NCBI RefSeq assembly: GCF_000003815.2
Contig: NC_049992.1
Coordinates: 3,147,703-3,211,702 of the forward strand
DNA length: 64,000 bases
Source: Branchiostoma floridae
Lineage: Eukaryota > Chordata > Leptocardii > Amphioxiformes > Branchiostomatidae
Direction of reading: 5' to 3'
The notes beneath the pieces are model-generated. The model was not told the DNA's origin. It did no database searches and saw only the letters and a program-made list of their open reading frames with translations. Of the stretch, positions 1 through 11,244 are shown one piece after another. Numbering within the stretch: position 1 is the first letter of the stretch; the number at the start of each line of letters is the position of its first letter. The translations under genes and the position numbers were made by a program.

Positions 1-590
1 TTTTGAGTGTGCTGATCTAATGCTTTTCTGAACTCCTTGTTTTACTTTCTTGTATTTATTCCAGTCTTCCTCTTGTCCTGTTCTCTTAGCTTTATTGTAA
101 AGACGCTGTTTCTTCCGACAGTGCCTTCTTAAGTTGCTGTTAAACCAGGGCAGGTTGTATCTGCTTGATGTCATTTTACTAGGAATATGTTTGTTCATTG
201 TGTGCTTCATTTTGCCTTTGAAGTCATCCCATTTCTGTGTCACTGACATGTCTTTTGTTCTCATGTTAAAGTTTGTTGCATAGTCCTCAAGGTCATTCTT
301 GATAGCCGGCTCGTCAGATTTCGTGCGAATATACACTTTCCTTTTTGGTTTTTTGTTCTGTTTGGGTGCCAAGTTCACGTCCACTAGAACCATGTCATGG
401 TCACTTATTCCCGGAACTACTGCGGTCTTTTCAATTATGTTTGGGTTGTAAGACTAGGTCCAAGAGATTACCATTTCTGGTTGGTTCCTGAACTGTTTGG
501 AATAGCCCATGGTTATCCAGTAAGTGCAGTAGTTTCTGTGCCTGTCCTGTATGGTTCTGAGCGTTGTCTGTTGTGCTGACATCCCAATTT
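1..590 (-). mobile_element. Non-LTR retrotransposon ORF2 fragment (end of endonuclease domain)
   Basis: Reading the minus strand from about 590 to 1 gives a protein resembling the APE-type endonuclease of LINE elements and the linker before the reverse transcriptase. I see a block ending in NGNLLDLVL, then the diagnostic GISDHDMVLVDV (the SDH active-site motif), then a Lys/Arg-rich linker with WFNSNLRR and RLYNKAKRTG. The frame shifts near 440-450, between NLLDLVL and NPNIIEKT, so this copy is broken. It continues off the left edge. The clade (CR1, L2 or Jockey-like) cannot be decided here. It probably lies in or beyond an intron of the kinesin gene. Confidence 0.8.
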
Positions 591-1326
591 ATACTAGATC
601 GCTAGTGATTTCGCCCCCGGGGTCGCTGTCACACCCGAAGACCAATAACGTGTGTACCCAAGGAACGTATCTGTGCTCTTCTGTGGTGCCTTCCTAGATC
701 CTTTTATTGAGTTACACACAAACTGACGAATGTGACTCAAGGAGGGCACTTAGATAATGAAGAAACCTTATACTGTACCAATCATAAACAGAGACCAGGG
801 GGGGTACAAAGTCAGTCAAACGCTATGGACCACAATCTTGGAGCCATGCCACCTAGCGGCAAGTGGTTTATGCCCTGATGAAGGCACTCACAAGTCGGCT
901 GAAACTTTGGTGAGAAAACTGACATGTTAAGGCCCAGGAAAAATGTGTTTACTGTTTCCCTACCTACTCTAGAAAAATCTGCCGACCCTAGACTTTGTTT
1001 TGGGTGGTCAGTGGACTCACATAGATTCCAGTTAGAATCTTTATTCACCTTGCTTTCTATTGAAGTAAAAACACTGCTTGTCCTATTCAACGAAGCATAG
1101 ATGCATCTATTATGCACAAAAATGACATTGAAAGACAAGTGCCCTCATGTATTTCAGTTTACTTTGTTCAACTGTCTTGTAGTGCATGTATGTCTCACTA
1201 GAGTTTTGGCCAGCCTAAAAAAATAAAGGAAAAAAATCCCTACCTACCGACTCTAATTTTTTCTGGACTGAAACAGGAAACACAACATTTTTTCCTTGGC
1301 CTAAGTAGAAAATTGTAAATGCTTAC
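591..1326. other. Presumed kinesin intron, no other feature seen
   Basis: The stretch lies between the retrotransposon relic and the donor of the second recognisable kinesin exon. The next kinesin exon, which should carry the P-loop (GxTGxGKT), was not found on the minus strand here, so it lies to the left of the window or is hidden in this sequence. No convincing coding region or structured repeat was recognised. Confidence 0.4.
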
Positions 1327-2075
1327 CGTAGCAGAGCACGCAGCCGTTGACTCCCTGAAACACCCTGCCGACCAGGTCAGCACCTGTGACGTCATACACG
1401 TCCTGCTGAGTGGACTCCTCTGTGAGCACCTGTACGGACAGGGCAATCACAGGTGGTAAGTTTAGCACACGCAGACACAGACAGACAGACAAACATACTC
1501 ACATATACACACATTCACAACACACACAGAGAAAATAAGACAGCTTACTATGTTTACATTTACCCTCACATTCACATTTAACATTCTAATCAATAAACAA
1601 ATTTAAGATGCAAAGTTTTCCTTGACCTTGAAGAAATTTTCTCTGAAAGGGTGTAATCATTCTGACATATTTCATTCTTATAATTTCAAAATTCGAATTA
1701 ACATAATGCAAATGTCTAGATACAAACAAATAAGTCGGAAAATAACGGTGTAACAGTTCTTACACTACTGTGACGTAAGAGAAGACATCTTACTTTATCG
1801 AAGGAGTACAGTTTCTCCTTGAAGCTGTTGTCCTCCGACACGTCTATGGTCTCCTTGCTGGGCCTGACCACGCCGATGGTGGTCCTGTTGTCGTGAACTG
1901 TGACCTTCTCGTGTTCCGTGGAGGTGCCGGTCTTCTGCGCATGCGGGCCTCTCATACGCACGACCACGCGNNNNNNNNNNNNNNNNNNNNNNNNNNNNNN
2001 NNNNNNNNNNNNNNNNNNNNNNNNNNNNNNNNNNNNNNNNNNNNNNNNNNNNNNNNNNNNNNNNNNNNNNCAGCC
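1327..2075 (-). CDS. Kinesin-family motor protein, N-terminal exons only (partial, gap-interrupted)
   Basis: Two exons encode the start of a kinesin motor domain. Exon A (1794-1970, continuing through the N gap to a possible ATG at about 2075) carries the first beta-strand VVVRMRGP and ends in KLYSFDK at a GTAAG donor. Exon B (1327-1429) has a CAG acceptor and a GTAAGC donor and reads LTEESTQQDVYD then VFQGVNGCVLCYG. That matches the conserved kinesin pattern in which V.GxNGxxxxYG leads into the P-loop. Exon A ends in phase 0 and exon B is 103 bp, so splitting the Gly codon before the P-loop is consistent with the family. The P-loop, switch regions and tail are absent from the window. Kinesins are ATP-driven microtubule motors. 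I cannot assign a subfamily. The ATG is uncertain because about 33 codons lie in the gap. Confidence 0.75.
1971..2070. other. Assembly gap of 100 N
   Basis: One hundred N characters interrupt the first kinesin exon. A round 100 suggests an arbitrary gap size, so the true missing length is unknown. Confidence 0.98.
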
Positions 2076-2374
2076 ATCGTGTGCGTTCTTCAGCGGGGCC
2101 GGGAGAATCTTGTTGACTGCACACAATACAATACCATACGATAAGGCTCGCCCCTGGGGCGTCGCCAAAAAGAGAAAGAGCATGCACCAGCTCCTTTACA
2201 AATCCGAGTCAAAAAGCCTATTAGTAAACCCTAGCCCCTCAAATACACAAAGAAACATTAGCGTGTGGGCAGAGCGTGCTAATACATTTAGAGTGACGAA
2301 GCTTGCTGTTTATGCACATAATGTTGAACGTAAAAAGGCGACGACCGTACGTTTACGATACACTTCGTGCAGAA

Positions 2375-2503
2375 GTTCGGCTCCGGCCGTTTTTGATGTG
2401 TTTTAGGTATTTTTGTTGGCTATCTTTTTTTGCCGTTTTTCTTGACATAAAGAAAGCCCGACAAAAATGTCTAAAAACACGTCAAAAACGGCCGGAGCCG
2501 AAC
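2375..2503. repeat. Foldback repeat with about 47-bp arms
   Basis: The left arm starts GTTCGGCTCCGGCCGTTTTT and the right arm ends in its near-exact complement, with a short loop. Just outside, similar GTACGTTTACGA blocks occur at about 2347 and 2514. It looks like a small palindromic MITE; no coding content. Confidence 0.7.
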
Positions 2504-2598
2504 CTTGGAGAGTACGTTTACGACACGGACATCATCAGCTTCGGCGATGTTCTAATGATCTACGGCCGAAGCTGGTCAAATGTGTAATGGGGCCAACA

Positions 2599-2790
2599 TA
2601 CTGTAAATGCAGAAATGTTCGCGGTGGTTTTATGTTCGCGGATTTCGTGGTGGCCACTTCATCGCGAACTTAAAACCACCGCGAACGTTTTTTTCCATTA
2701 TAGTTTTTTTTTACTACAGTCAATGACGCTACCGCGAACACTCCGTTTTTCCGCTACCGCGAAAGTAAATCCCCTCGAACTTAAATGCCT
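2599..2790. mobile_element. MITE with TACTGTAAATGC end and repeated CGCGGTGGTTTT modules
   Basis: It begins TACTGTAAATGC and contains alternating direct and inverted copies of a TTCGCGGTGGTTTTAAGTTC-like module. The right end is degenerate. A better preserved relative lies at 22989-23200. Non-autonomous, with no ORF. Confidence 0.6.
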
Positions 2791-3285
2791 GGAGGTTACC
2801 TACCGACAGTCACCGGTCTGTTGGTACTGGCTGTCATGCTGCCTCGCGCTGTCCCAGCTGATCCTGAAAAACACAGTCTTAGTCAAACAAGATCACTCAC
2901 CCAGAACGGCTAAGCTACTTTTGAGATGTCCCTGCATGTGTTACGTGGGACTCCTTAGGCCCAAATACTCTTTATGCAAATTTGTTAGGGAATTTAGACT
3001 GAATAGGTGCAACGACTGCAAAGGTGATAGTCATCTGTTATGTCAGTCCTTTTACAAATGTGGTAAAACTAAATGAAAAAATAAAAAGATACTACATCAA
3101 GTTTCAATTGTTAAGTTTCCTATAAAACATTACTTGATATTTTGACCTTGTGTTATCCTTCTTCAGAGGCACCTCTTAAGAATAACAGTTCTTAAGCCAA
3201 CTTGTTGACCTTCTATCGATCTCTTTTTTCCTGTTTTAGGAAAACTCGGTAACACAAATGAGGTTAAATACAGGGTCAGTCTAAT
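2791..3285. other. No feature recognised
   Basis: Unique-looking AT-rich sequence between the MITE and a tandem-repeat block. Open frames here show no recognisable family. Confidence 0.4.
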
Positions 3286-4020
3286 ATGACTCACCTAAAA
3301 GTGGCTACTAAAGGTAACTTGATATTTTACCTAACGACTCACTTAATACATATAGTAAATATGCATACACGAGACTTGTTGGACTTGACGTTTTCAGTCT
3401 GTATATTCTTTCTTGCTCAGCCAAGTTGTTACAAAAATAACTTCCGGTACGCCGTTTTGCTTAACCCCTCCTTTTGCTACACAATGCAGATCGATATTCA
3501 CCGAAAGACTTTACTGAAAGAGGTGAAATAAGTTACAAACAACTCACCCACACGAGACTCGCCGAAATGTGGTGAAAATCATTTTTAGCCAGTTTTTTTC
3601 TTCTTCAAACTTATGATTGTTACAGAAATAACTTCCTGTTCCCAATTTTGACTCACTTCGAGCTCCCCCTCCTCTTTTTGCACATTGAGAATCGATGTTC
3701 ACCAAAATAATGTACATAGCGACGGCCAAAGAGCAAAAGAGTGAAAGTTACACATGACTCACTTACACGAAACTGATCAAGATGACTTAATATTCTAACC
3801 TGGTGTTTTTACCAAGATGTAAAAAGACTTCCGGTACCCCATTTTTACCTAGTCTTTTCACACAATTGCAAATTGATGTTCAAAACCGAAATGATTTAGT
3901 GTAGAAATCCTAAGAGCAAAAGAGTGAAAGTTACACACAACTCACCTGCACGACTTGCCGAAGTGAAAGTCAATGTTTTCACCTGATGTTTTTTGTTTCC
4001 CCTCTCCAAGTCGTTACAAA
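3286..4020 (+). repeat. Divergent tandem repeat, about 200-bp unit, 3 to 4 copies
   Basis: Successive units share AAAGAGTGAAAGTTACACA, ACTCAC(C/T)..CACGA, a GTTACA(A/G)AAATAACTTCC block and GATGTTCA followed by an A-rich run. Unit starts are near 3286, 3535, 3755 and 3940. Divergence is high, so the array is old. No coding potential. Confidence 0.65.
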
Positions 4021-4279
4021 CATCACGTCTCTAAGCCGGCTCGTTCGCCCTAACAACCCCTCGAGTCCCACTCTCCACGTCGTCTTACCTCTCCCCGTCT
4101 CCATGGAGACGGCCACTCCAAGACGTCTTGACCCTTGACCCCACGCACACTTAAGACAAGGGTGTTGTCTCAGGAGTTCTCAGCCATTCATCGAGGCGGG
4201 AAGGAGACTTGTTCTGCCGAACGAGAACTTCTCGTCTAACATCGTCCTGGCAGAGATTGATGTTATTCGTGACACGCCT

Positions 4280-4720
4280 GATTAAAAAGCCAAATCCAGC
4301 TGATTCTTGTAACAAATACTTGTAACAATTCTTCCAGCTGAATCTTGTACCAAAACTCGTAACAAGTCTTATAATGTTCAAAGAAAAACAAAGGAGCATA
4401 AGTGTGTACAAGTAGAATGTGTTATATCTTATAAAATATACAATCCTTACAAATTTCACTTTTACAAAATATATTCAGGAAAAGTACATTCTGGCACGCA
4501 TGATTAAACAACCTGAATCTTGTAACAATACTTGTGGCAATTCTTATAAATGTACGCCTATAGGAAAAATAAAGGAGAAAGTGTATACAAGTAGAAAATT
4601 AGAAAATGTGTTATATCTTACATACAATTCTTACGGTATTCACTTATAGGAAAAACAAATGAAAACGTGTTTAGATATTTAGAAAATGTGTTATTCTTGA
4701 ATACAGCACCACATCCGCTA
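4280..4720 (+). repeat. AT-rich tandem duplication, about 210-bp unit
   Basis: The segment AATCTTGTAACAA..ACTTGT..CAATTCTT, an A-rich AGGAAAAA block, GTGT.TACAAGTAGAA and AATGTGTTATATCTTA recurs at about 4300-4440 and 4510-4620, with a partial third copy at 4640-4700. Confidence 0.55.
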
Positions 4721-7360
4721 TCTGGACAGTCTTAAAAACTCAAGTTTTGTAAGTTTGTCCAGTCTGTAACTGTACCGTTGGATTTGTCATCTTTATAAAA
4801 AAAGTTTCATCTTATAGTTGCCACAAAAAATCGGAACGATAGCTACGCTCGTACTAATGAATGCAAAGTCGTGTATCTGACAGAACCTTGTGTTGTCATT
4901 TATATCTTCAAACAGTCTGTCTTCAAACATCCATAAATAGTCTCAGCCCAATATTCATGGAACATAAACTACTTTTGTCAGTTTGGACAAAGGAAGGAGG
5001 TTTTGTCAGACGCCCTTAATGTATCTACATGTGCTTGTCTGACCCCAACTTTCGTCTGAACCTATAAATATCTTTTACCCTTACATGTAGACGTTTTATC
5101 CACTGTAAAACGATGTTTAACATCGATGTTTAACATCTCCCTCTCACACTTTAGTCAGAAGCTGTGAGGACGATGTCTGATTGGTATCAAAATGTAAGTA
5201 GGAGAGACTTAATAAGTTGTGTAAAAGTAAACTCCAATATCACATGTTTTACCAACCTGTTGAAATAAACGTCATTGCGACTTAGTTTTTTTAGGATCTT
5301 AAGTTAAGGGCAAAACCCGCCGTACGTGCAAATGCGTGCTGTCTACGTGCCCAAACGTGGGCAATCTTTTGGGATCCGTAAGTGGTGAGTACCGCCTCCG
5401 TACGAACACGTAGGGAATCCGACGGATTTTGGAGCGCGCAGACACGCCATAAAACTTTACGTGCAGGCAAAACAAAACTTTGTTTGCCACCTGGCTGCGG
5501 ATTTACCAGCCGTACGCACCAGCTGCAGCCTGAACGTTTTCACAAATACTTGGCGGACGTGGCCTCCCGAAAAAATCGTACGGATAAACTGCACGTATGG
5601 CATGTGTGTATCAGTCTTCTCTTGTTTGGCATTGGTTCTAAGGTGAAGGTTCTCCAACCAAGCAGGCGAAAACTTGTTATTTGTTGTTGAAGTAGTCTTA
5701 CGAAAATGTCTTCCATTCAAGAGCGAACCTGACACACATTCTTACATGTGAGTTGATGTGGAAGCGCTGTTCATGGCAGACACGGTTCGTACTTTTGTAA
5801 CCCAACATGAGTTTTGTTGAGGGGAATTTGGCACTCATATCACAATAACGTCCTCTTGGAGTCCAGGTCGTTGTTACCTGCATGAAAAAAGGAGGTATTG
5901 TCTCTATCTCTGTGTGTGTGTGTTTTGCGTTTCCTCATCTTTGTAGTCAGCATAATTCAATAACCTCTGGATGGATTGTGACGATAGCTAATGTGTGGGC
6001 AGGTCGTGGGAAGACAAAGATTTAAGTCGATTTTAGATCCCCTTTTGTTGATATTACAGAGGAAATTCGTCTTATATTTTTTGCTCCGACCAAGTCATGG
6101 TTTTTATGTTTTGATGGCACATAGACTGTGATCAGAGGAAGAAGTGGTGTACGTTTACAGCTTGCAGCCTGCTCTGTGTATGAAAGTAGTACTACGCCAT
6201 GAGTCTATAACTTCGTGGCACGTCGCGTCTTTGGTTTCCATTGACCATGGATCCTAATTGGCAAAACCTGCCAAGAACCGAAAAGGGACGAAAAATCTAA
6301 CAATCAGACTTGAAAAACATAGTACAATGAAAAACTTTCTTCCAACAAAAAGGTATACACGGATCAAATTTCCAACGACCACTATAACCTTCTTCAGGAT
6401 CATAGCATTGTACTATGGCTACTTCCCACTCAGATGAGTTTCCTTGAGAATTGAGAAACTTTATTTTGTTTGGATTGAAACGTGAGGGTGGGTGCGCATA
6501 TTTGTTTAATGCCCTCTCGGAACTCAAAGCACAAAGGAACAAAACCAAATATCGTGTAAAACATTTACAGTACCATTTTCTTTCAATGTGCAGGTGTTAG
6601 GGTACACGGAATAATGACATCATGGGAAATGACATCACTAGCATCCCTCCTATAGATCTTTTTACGTGGCGTCATAGTCCTGTTCGAACGTCCTAACTGC
6701 CATGTTAGATGATTAGCTGCTCGGTCTCTAAACGGCACATGTGGACCCGTTCGTGGAAAGAAGTTGTGTTGATTTTATAAATTCACAAACGGGCTGGATG
6801 TTTCGTTCTAACTGCGAGTTCCATAAACACAGGATACGGCCTACTCGCCGTTTCTATCTTACAACATTACTTGCACTAACGTTACGTTCTCGTAGCAGTT
6901 TTCCAATAGAACGTTCCGTGAAAAAAAGTTCCTGTAAAGTATAGTAACAGACGAGCAGAACTAATAGGAGGATGTTTCTTTGCCTGGAGGCCTACACCTG
7001 AAAGGACCAGCCTTCTAAAGCAAAGATCAAGGGACACACGACACGGGACTTTGTCGTCGTCACTAATTAGGCCCGCTGTCGCCAACAATCCCGGCAAAAA
7101 TAAATCCGCTTTTGGAGTCCCTTTATCTTCTCTTCGCGGCTTGCCGAGGCGGACGCAGCGCGAGGCGCGCACAATGCACCCTAACGAACGGGCTAATTGG
7201 TTAACTACGGAAACCGGCAGACGGAAGCTGGTTTGCCGCGCGTGGCAGGAAACATTGCTGGGTGGACAAAACTCCTACGTCATGGCACGTAACCTTATCC
7301 CTGTGGCATATAGAAACTACAAACGTACAACATAGCCATTAAAAACGCGCCGATCCCAGG
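4721..7360. other. Intergenic sequence with no convincing gene
   Basis: Open frames are short, overlap on both strands and show no recognisable family. Around 5310-5600 there is an ACGTGC/CCGTACG-rich patch that may be another degraded foldback element, but the boundaries could not be fixed. Confidence 0.35.
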
Positions 7361-7439
7361 TCTTTAGTAGTCATCTGGTCTGGTCCGGGCTTCACTTGCG
7401 CTGGTGCTGTTTCGAGAGCGCAGTTCTGTCTCTCCACTT

Positions 7440-8080
7440 GTTCTGGGTAAGCTTGACGCACTTTGGTCCGGTAAGGAACTTTTACTCTCTTCTTTTTTTA
7501 AGCCGTGTAGTTTATTTGCTATCTGAAGGAAGATTTGAGTTATTCCTATCGGAGGAAGAGGCAATACCTTGCGTTGTTCTAAAAGATTTGAACTCCGAAT
7601 AGAAGCACTTTAAAATTGCGTATTTTTCCTCGAATGAGAACTGGTCCGGGAAGGAACTTTTACTCCCTTCTTTTTAAACCGTGTAGTTTATTACAATCTC
7701 GTTTGTAAAGTCTGAAACAATTCAGCCTCGGCTTCTATTTCTAGACTACTTGTACGATTTGTATACAATAAACCAGTTATTATTATCTGAAGGAAGATTT
7801 GAGTTCTTCCTACGGGAGGAAGAGGTAAAAACGTGCGTTGGTCTAAAAGATTTGAACTCCGAATAGAAGCGCTATTTTTCCTCGAATGGAAAGTGGTCCG
7901 GTAAGAAACTTTTATTCCGATCAATTTAGGCCGTGTAGTTTATTTCCCGTGTAAAGTGAGATGTGACTTATTCGTAAAAAGGAAAGGTAGCGTACGTTGG
8001 TATAAAAGATCTGAACTCCAAATAGAAGTGTCTTAAAATTGCGTTTTTTTCCGGGCATGGAAACTGATTTGATCAAATAT
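7440..8080 (+). repeat. Tandem repeat, about 200-bp unit, 3 copies
   Basis: Each unit contains GGTCCGG.AAG.AACTTTTA, CCGTGTAGTTTATT, GGAAGATTTGAGTT.TTCCTA, AAAAGATTTGAACTCCGAAT and TTTTTCC.CGAATG. Copies start near 7466, 7649 and 7896; the third is the most divergent. Confidence 0.7.
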
Positions 8081-8439
8081 GCGTACCGAGGAAAGGGCAA
8101 ACTGTAATTAAACAATGTCTGTAGGGATATATCAGGGCGTCAGATATAAATCATAATCGACAACTGTAAAACAGATATGCTATGTTGGAGGACAGTTGTT
8201 CTAGCTGGACAAGCTCTTCTTTGTATTGAGAAAGTTGATGACATGTTCAGCACCAAGGACAGGGATGAAACAGAAGTCAGATATGTTAAACCATACTTAT
8301 TAATGTGGCTATTAGTGTTATTTTGCTCGTTGTAAGACCGAGCGACGACTTCCAGGCGCTAAACTACTGGTAAGGCCTATGTCACATTTCCAAACCGGGG
8401 CCCGGCCGGGCGGCTGTTGAGAACGAAAAGTATGATATA

Positions 8440-8840
8440 GGCATCCGTCTGTCTCGGAAGACAATGGTAGGCAGACGGGTTTAAGGCGACCCGTCTGCCT
8501 GGCCTGCACTTGGGTTTTTAAGGTGAAGGAGGGGTGTGCACGTCCTTTTCCACCCTCTCGTCCACTGGCGCACTAGTCCTACAGGGGCAACTGTATGCAA
8601 CGTGTAAGACGGCCCGGCAGATGCAGGTTTGTTGTTTGGAGTTTCCGTCTCCTAGGAGGACTTCCGACCAAGGATGCAAGGGGTTCCTCCTACCCCTGAC
8701 TCGTGTGTCATGGCGGGTGTGTCAAAAGTGAGGAAAGTCGTGTAAAGTGCGTGTAAAGATCGATGACACGACAAGCGGATTCGAACCCGGGACCTCTCGG
8801 GCCTGAGACCAACGCGCTGCCGATCGTGCCACGCGGTCCC
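8440..8840 (-). mobile_element. tRNA-derived SINE with perfect 17-bp target-site duplication
   Basis: The insert is bounded by identical 17-bp repeats, ACGAAAAGTATGATATA, at 8423-8439 and 8841-8857. On the minus strand it begins exactly at 8840 with a tRNA-like head: an A-box-like TGGCACGATCGGC and a B-box GGGTTCGAATCC. A roughly 320-bp body follows, with TCCTAGGAGACGG and a pyrimidine-rich section. A related body without the head lies at 52590-52890. The long target duplication indicates LINE-type reverse transcription. The head supplies an internal RNA polymerase III promoter. Confidence 0.85.
8761..8840 (-). promoter_or_regulatory. tRNA-like head (pol III A and B boxes) of the SINE
   Basis: The A-box region TGGCACGATCGGCAGCGCG and the B box GGTTCGAATCC are spaced as in a tRNA. 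The anticodon arm does not pair properly, so this is not a working tRNA gene. Confidence 0.7.
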
Positions 8841-8857
8841 ACGAAAAGTATGATATA

Positions 8858-10155
8858 ACGTCACAGTAAAAGACACCGAACTACACAAGACGTAAAAAGA
8901 ATAGTCTTAGGAGTTATTTGTGTATATTTTCATTTTTTTCGTTTCCACAAACAGCCCTGCCAGTACCATGGCTCGCGCTTGCAGGAAAGCACACCGGGCC
9001 AGCCCGACTTTTAAACGTGACGGGTTCTCTGGCGTGTAGAAGTTTTAAAAACGCCTGAAAAATTCCCTCCTTCACCATTTCCAAAATCATATCCAGTTGC
9101 AAATTATCTCGGGCGTATCCCTCCTGGAGTTACATACTTGCACCTGATCAATAGCTTTGCTTACATGAGGTACGACAAAGCAGTAACTTACGCCACGGAG
9201 GATGAACTCAGTTCATGAATACCGCATTTAGTGAACTCCTGGACAACACTTTAGATCAAAACTTAGATAGAATGTCACTTGAATTCAATCTGTCGTTTGT
9301 CCAGTTTCACGGTCACTATATTGGAAGTCCTTTCCACCATTGTTAAAAAGCGTAGCATGTCTTTTGACATAAACTGTTTTTTCTTCGATATGGTAATATG
9401 TCTTTATTTCTGATATAGCCTATGTACTTACAGAGACGTTTGACGTTTACCACCAATACTTGTATGGTGTATTTTGTAGGAATTGACGATTCCAGGTCTA
9501 ATAAGCCCACCTATCCCTTGTTTGATGAGAACTACACTTTGAGTAGGTTAAAGATCCCTCGGTAGTTATCGAAAAGAGTAGGGGTCCTTCCCGGTGTGAT
9601 TAGACCAAACCACACAGTCTGGTCTTGGGCCTACGTCACATTTCTTACCTGGGGCCGGCAGGCATGTTTGCGGGAATGAAAAATTTATGCCAATAGATAT
9701 GTACAAGGCATACTTTTGAATTAATTTTGGTCCATTTTTTATTTTTTTTTATTTTTGTATCGTGCCTTTCGTTCCCTAAACTGCCCGGTCAGGCCCCTTT
9801 CTGAAAATATGACGTTAGTATTACGCAGTTTTATCTTACTATACAAAACTAAATTTGTTACACCCAAATGTGTTTCCAAGATTTGCGAAACAAAAATAAA
9901 TCGTTTAGAATGTGGTAGCAACGGACCGTGCTGTAACAGGAGCAAAGGGTCAGTAGCTACAGAAGTACATCCATCCCTTTTTGTCATACATAACTGTATC
10001 TGAATCTGTATCTATATAGCCGGTATAACCGCCGTTCGGCGTAACGCACCAGCTTCGCAGGCACGCGGCGCGGCAGCAGCTGGTTATATTACACCGAACG
10101 ACTCGTTACCCCTAACTTTTGCACATCTATCTGCAAGCGTTCTTTACTGTAGATA
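8858..10155. other. Intergenic sequence with repeat fragments
   Basis: No gene was recognised. A fragment near 9628-9690 (GCCTACGTCACATTTC then GGGGCC) recurs at about 8372-8420 and 10933-10985, indicating a small dispersed family. A TTTCCAAAATCATATCCAGT fragment at about 9076-9096 matches the Penelope-type 3' relics described elsewhere. Confidence 0.45.
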
Positions 10156-10732
10156 CGAGGCATTCAATAAGTAATGTCCCTGACCCATTTCCCATAGCAG
10201 GAGATTAATGAAACTTGGCACAGTTATTAGTCTTACTCTTCATAGGAACCACCTAGAGTTTTGCATTTCTCCCATCATTTGATGTAGCTCTGGACACCGT
10301 TCTTGTAGGACATCCCAGGTTGGTCCTCCGACAGATGCCTCATCAATGGCAGAAGAGGGACGACCAGGTCTGGGAGCTGTTTCCACAGACTTCCGACCTT
10401 GTTTGAATTCAGGATGCCAGCGTTTTACAAGGTCATATGATGGGGCATCATCACCATAAGTTTTTTTTCATTTCATCAAAAGTCCCCTTTGGTGTGCGTC
10501 CTTTCAAATACAAAAACCGGATCACTGCGCGACACTCAACTTGCTCCATTTCACACCTGGTCCAGTTCACACCTGACTCAGTTCAAACACCAGTAAATCA
10601 GTAACCACAATTAGTTCAGAGCTGTTTTTTGCAACATAACCCATAGAGATATGACTCATTACACATGCAAAATTTCATCTAGATCAGACAACTGGAAGTG
10701 GGTCAGGGACATTACTTATTGAACGCCCCTCG
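10156..10732 (-). mobile_element. Internally deleted mariner-family transposon
   Basis: The element is flanked by TA dinucleotides and has terminal inverted repeats of about 30 bp: CATTCAATAAGTAATGTCCC on the left and the complement of GTTCAATAAGTAATGTCCC on the right. From 10549 the minus strand encodes the N-terminal helix-turn-helix part of a mariner transposase. It starts MEQVECRAVIRFLYLKG and, after a one-base frameshift in an A run near 10460, has DDAPSYDLVKRW and RPGRPSSA. The catalytic DDD region is absent, so it is a dead copy. Confidence 0.85.
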
Positions 10733-11244
10733 TAACTGTGCGTTACTGAAAAATGCTTGTATAAGACGTTAAATTGAGGTTCCGTGCTTGAGGACATCCA
10801 CACGTTAGAATCCACCACAGTTATCCAAAAGAGTGGGTCAAACAAATCTGTAGCTGGACATGCAGCTTGTATAGTACTCCGCAGTCCGGGGCTGTAACTG
10901 GCTCCTCCCTTCGCGGAAGTTGGTCGGGCCGCTGTAAGGCTAACGCCACATTTCCAAAAGGCCAAAACAGGGCCCGTTTGTGGAAACGAAAAATAAAAAT
11001 GTAAACACAAATGTCTTGTGGTGTTTGGTGTCTTTTATATCATACTTTTCGATCTCAAAAGCTGTCCGGTCCTCTCTAGTACAAACATGGTGTGTTACGT
11101 CATGAGGCGGTTTTACCGGGTATACAATACAAACAAAACAAACAAATTAACAAACAAAAAGCACTAACGCCAATGTAAATTTCCAGCAAAGTTTTCCTTT
11201 TTTTAAAGCAAAATTTTCCATACGTTCCATTTCAGACTGAAGAG

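Noticed and set aside
1893-2406. Plus-strand ORFs across the N gap
   Set aside because: They are antisense to the kinesin exon and run through undefined bases.
8761-8840. Functional tRNA gene
   Set aside because: The anticodon arm does not pair and the sequence sits at the edge of an insert with target duplications, so it is a SINE head.
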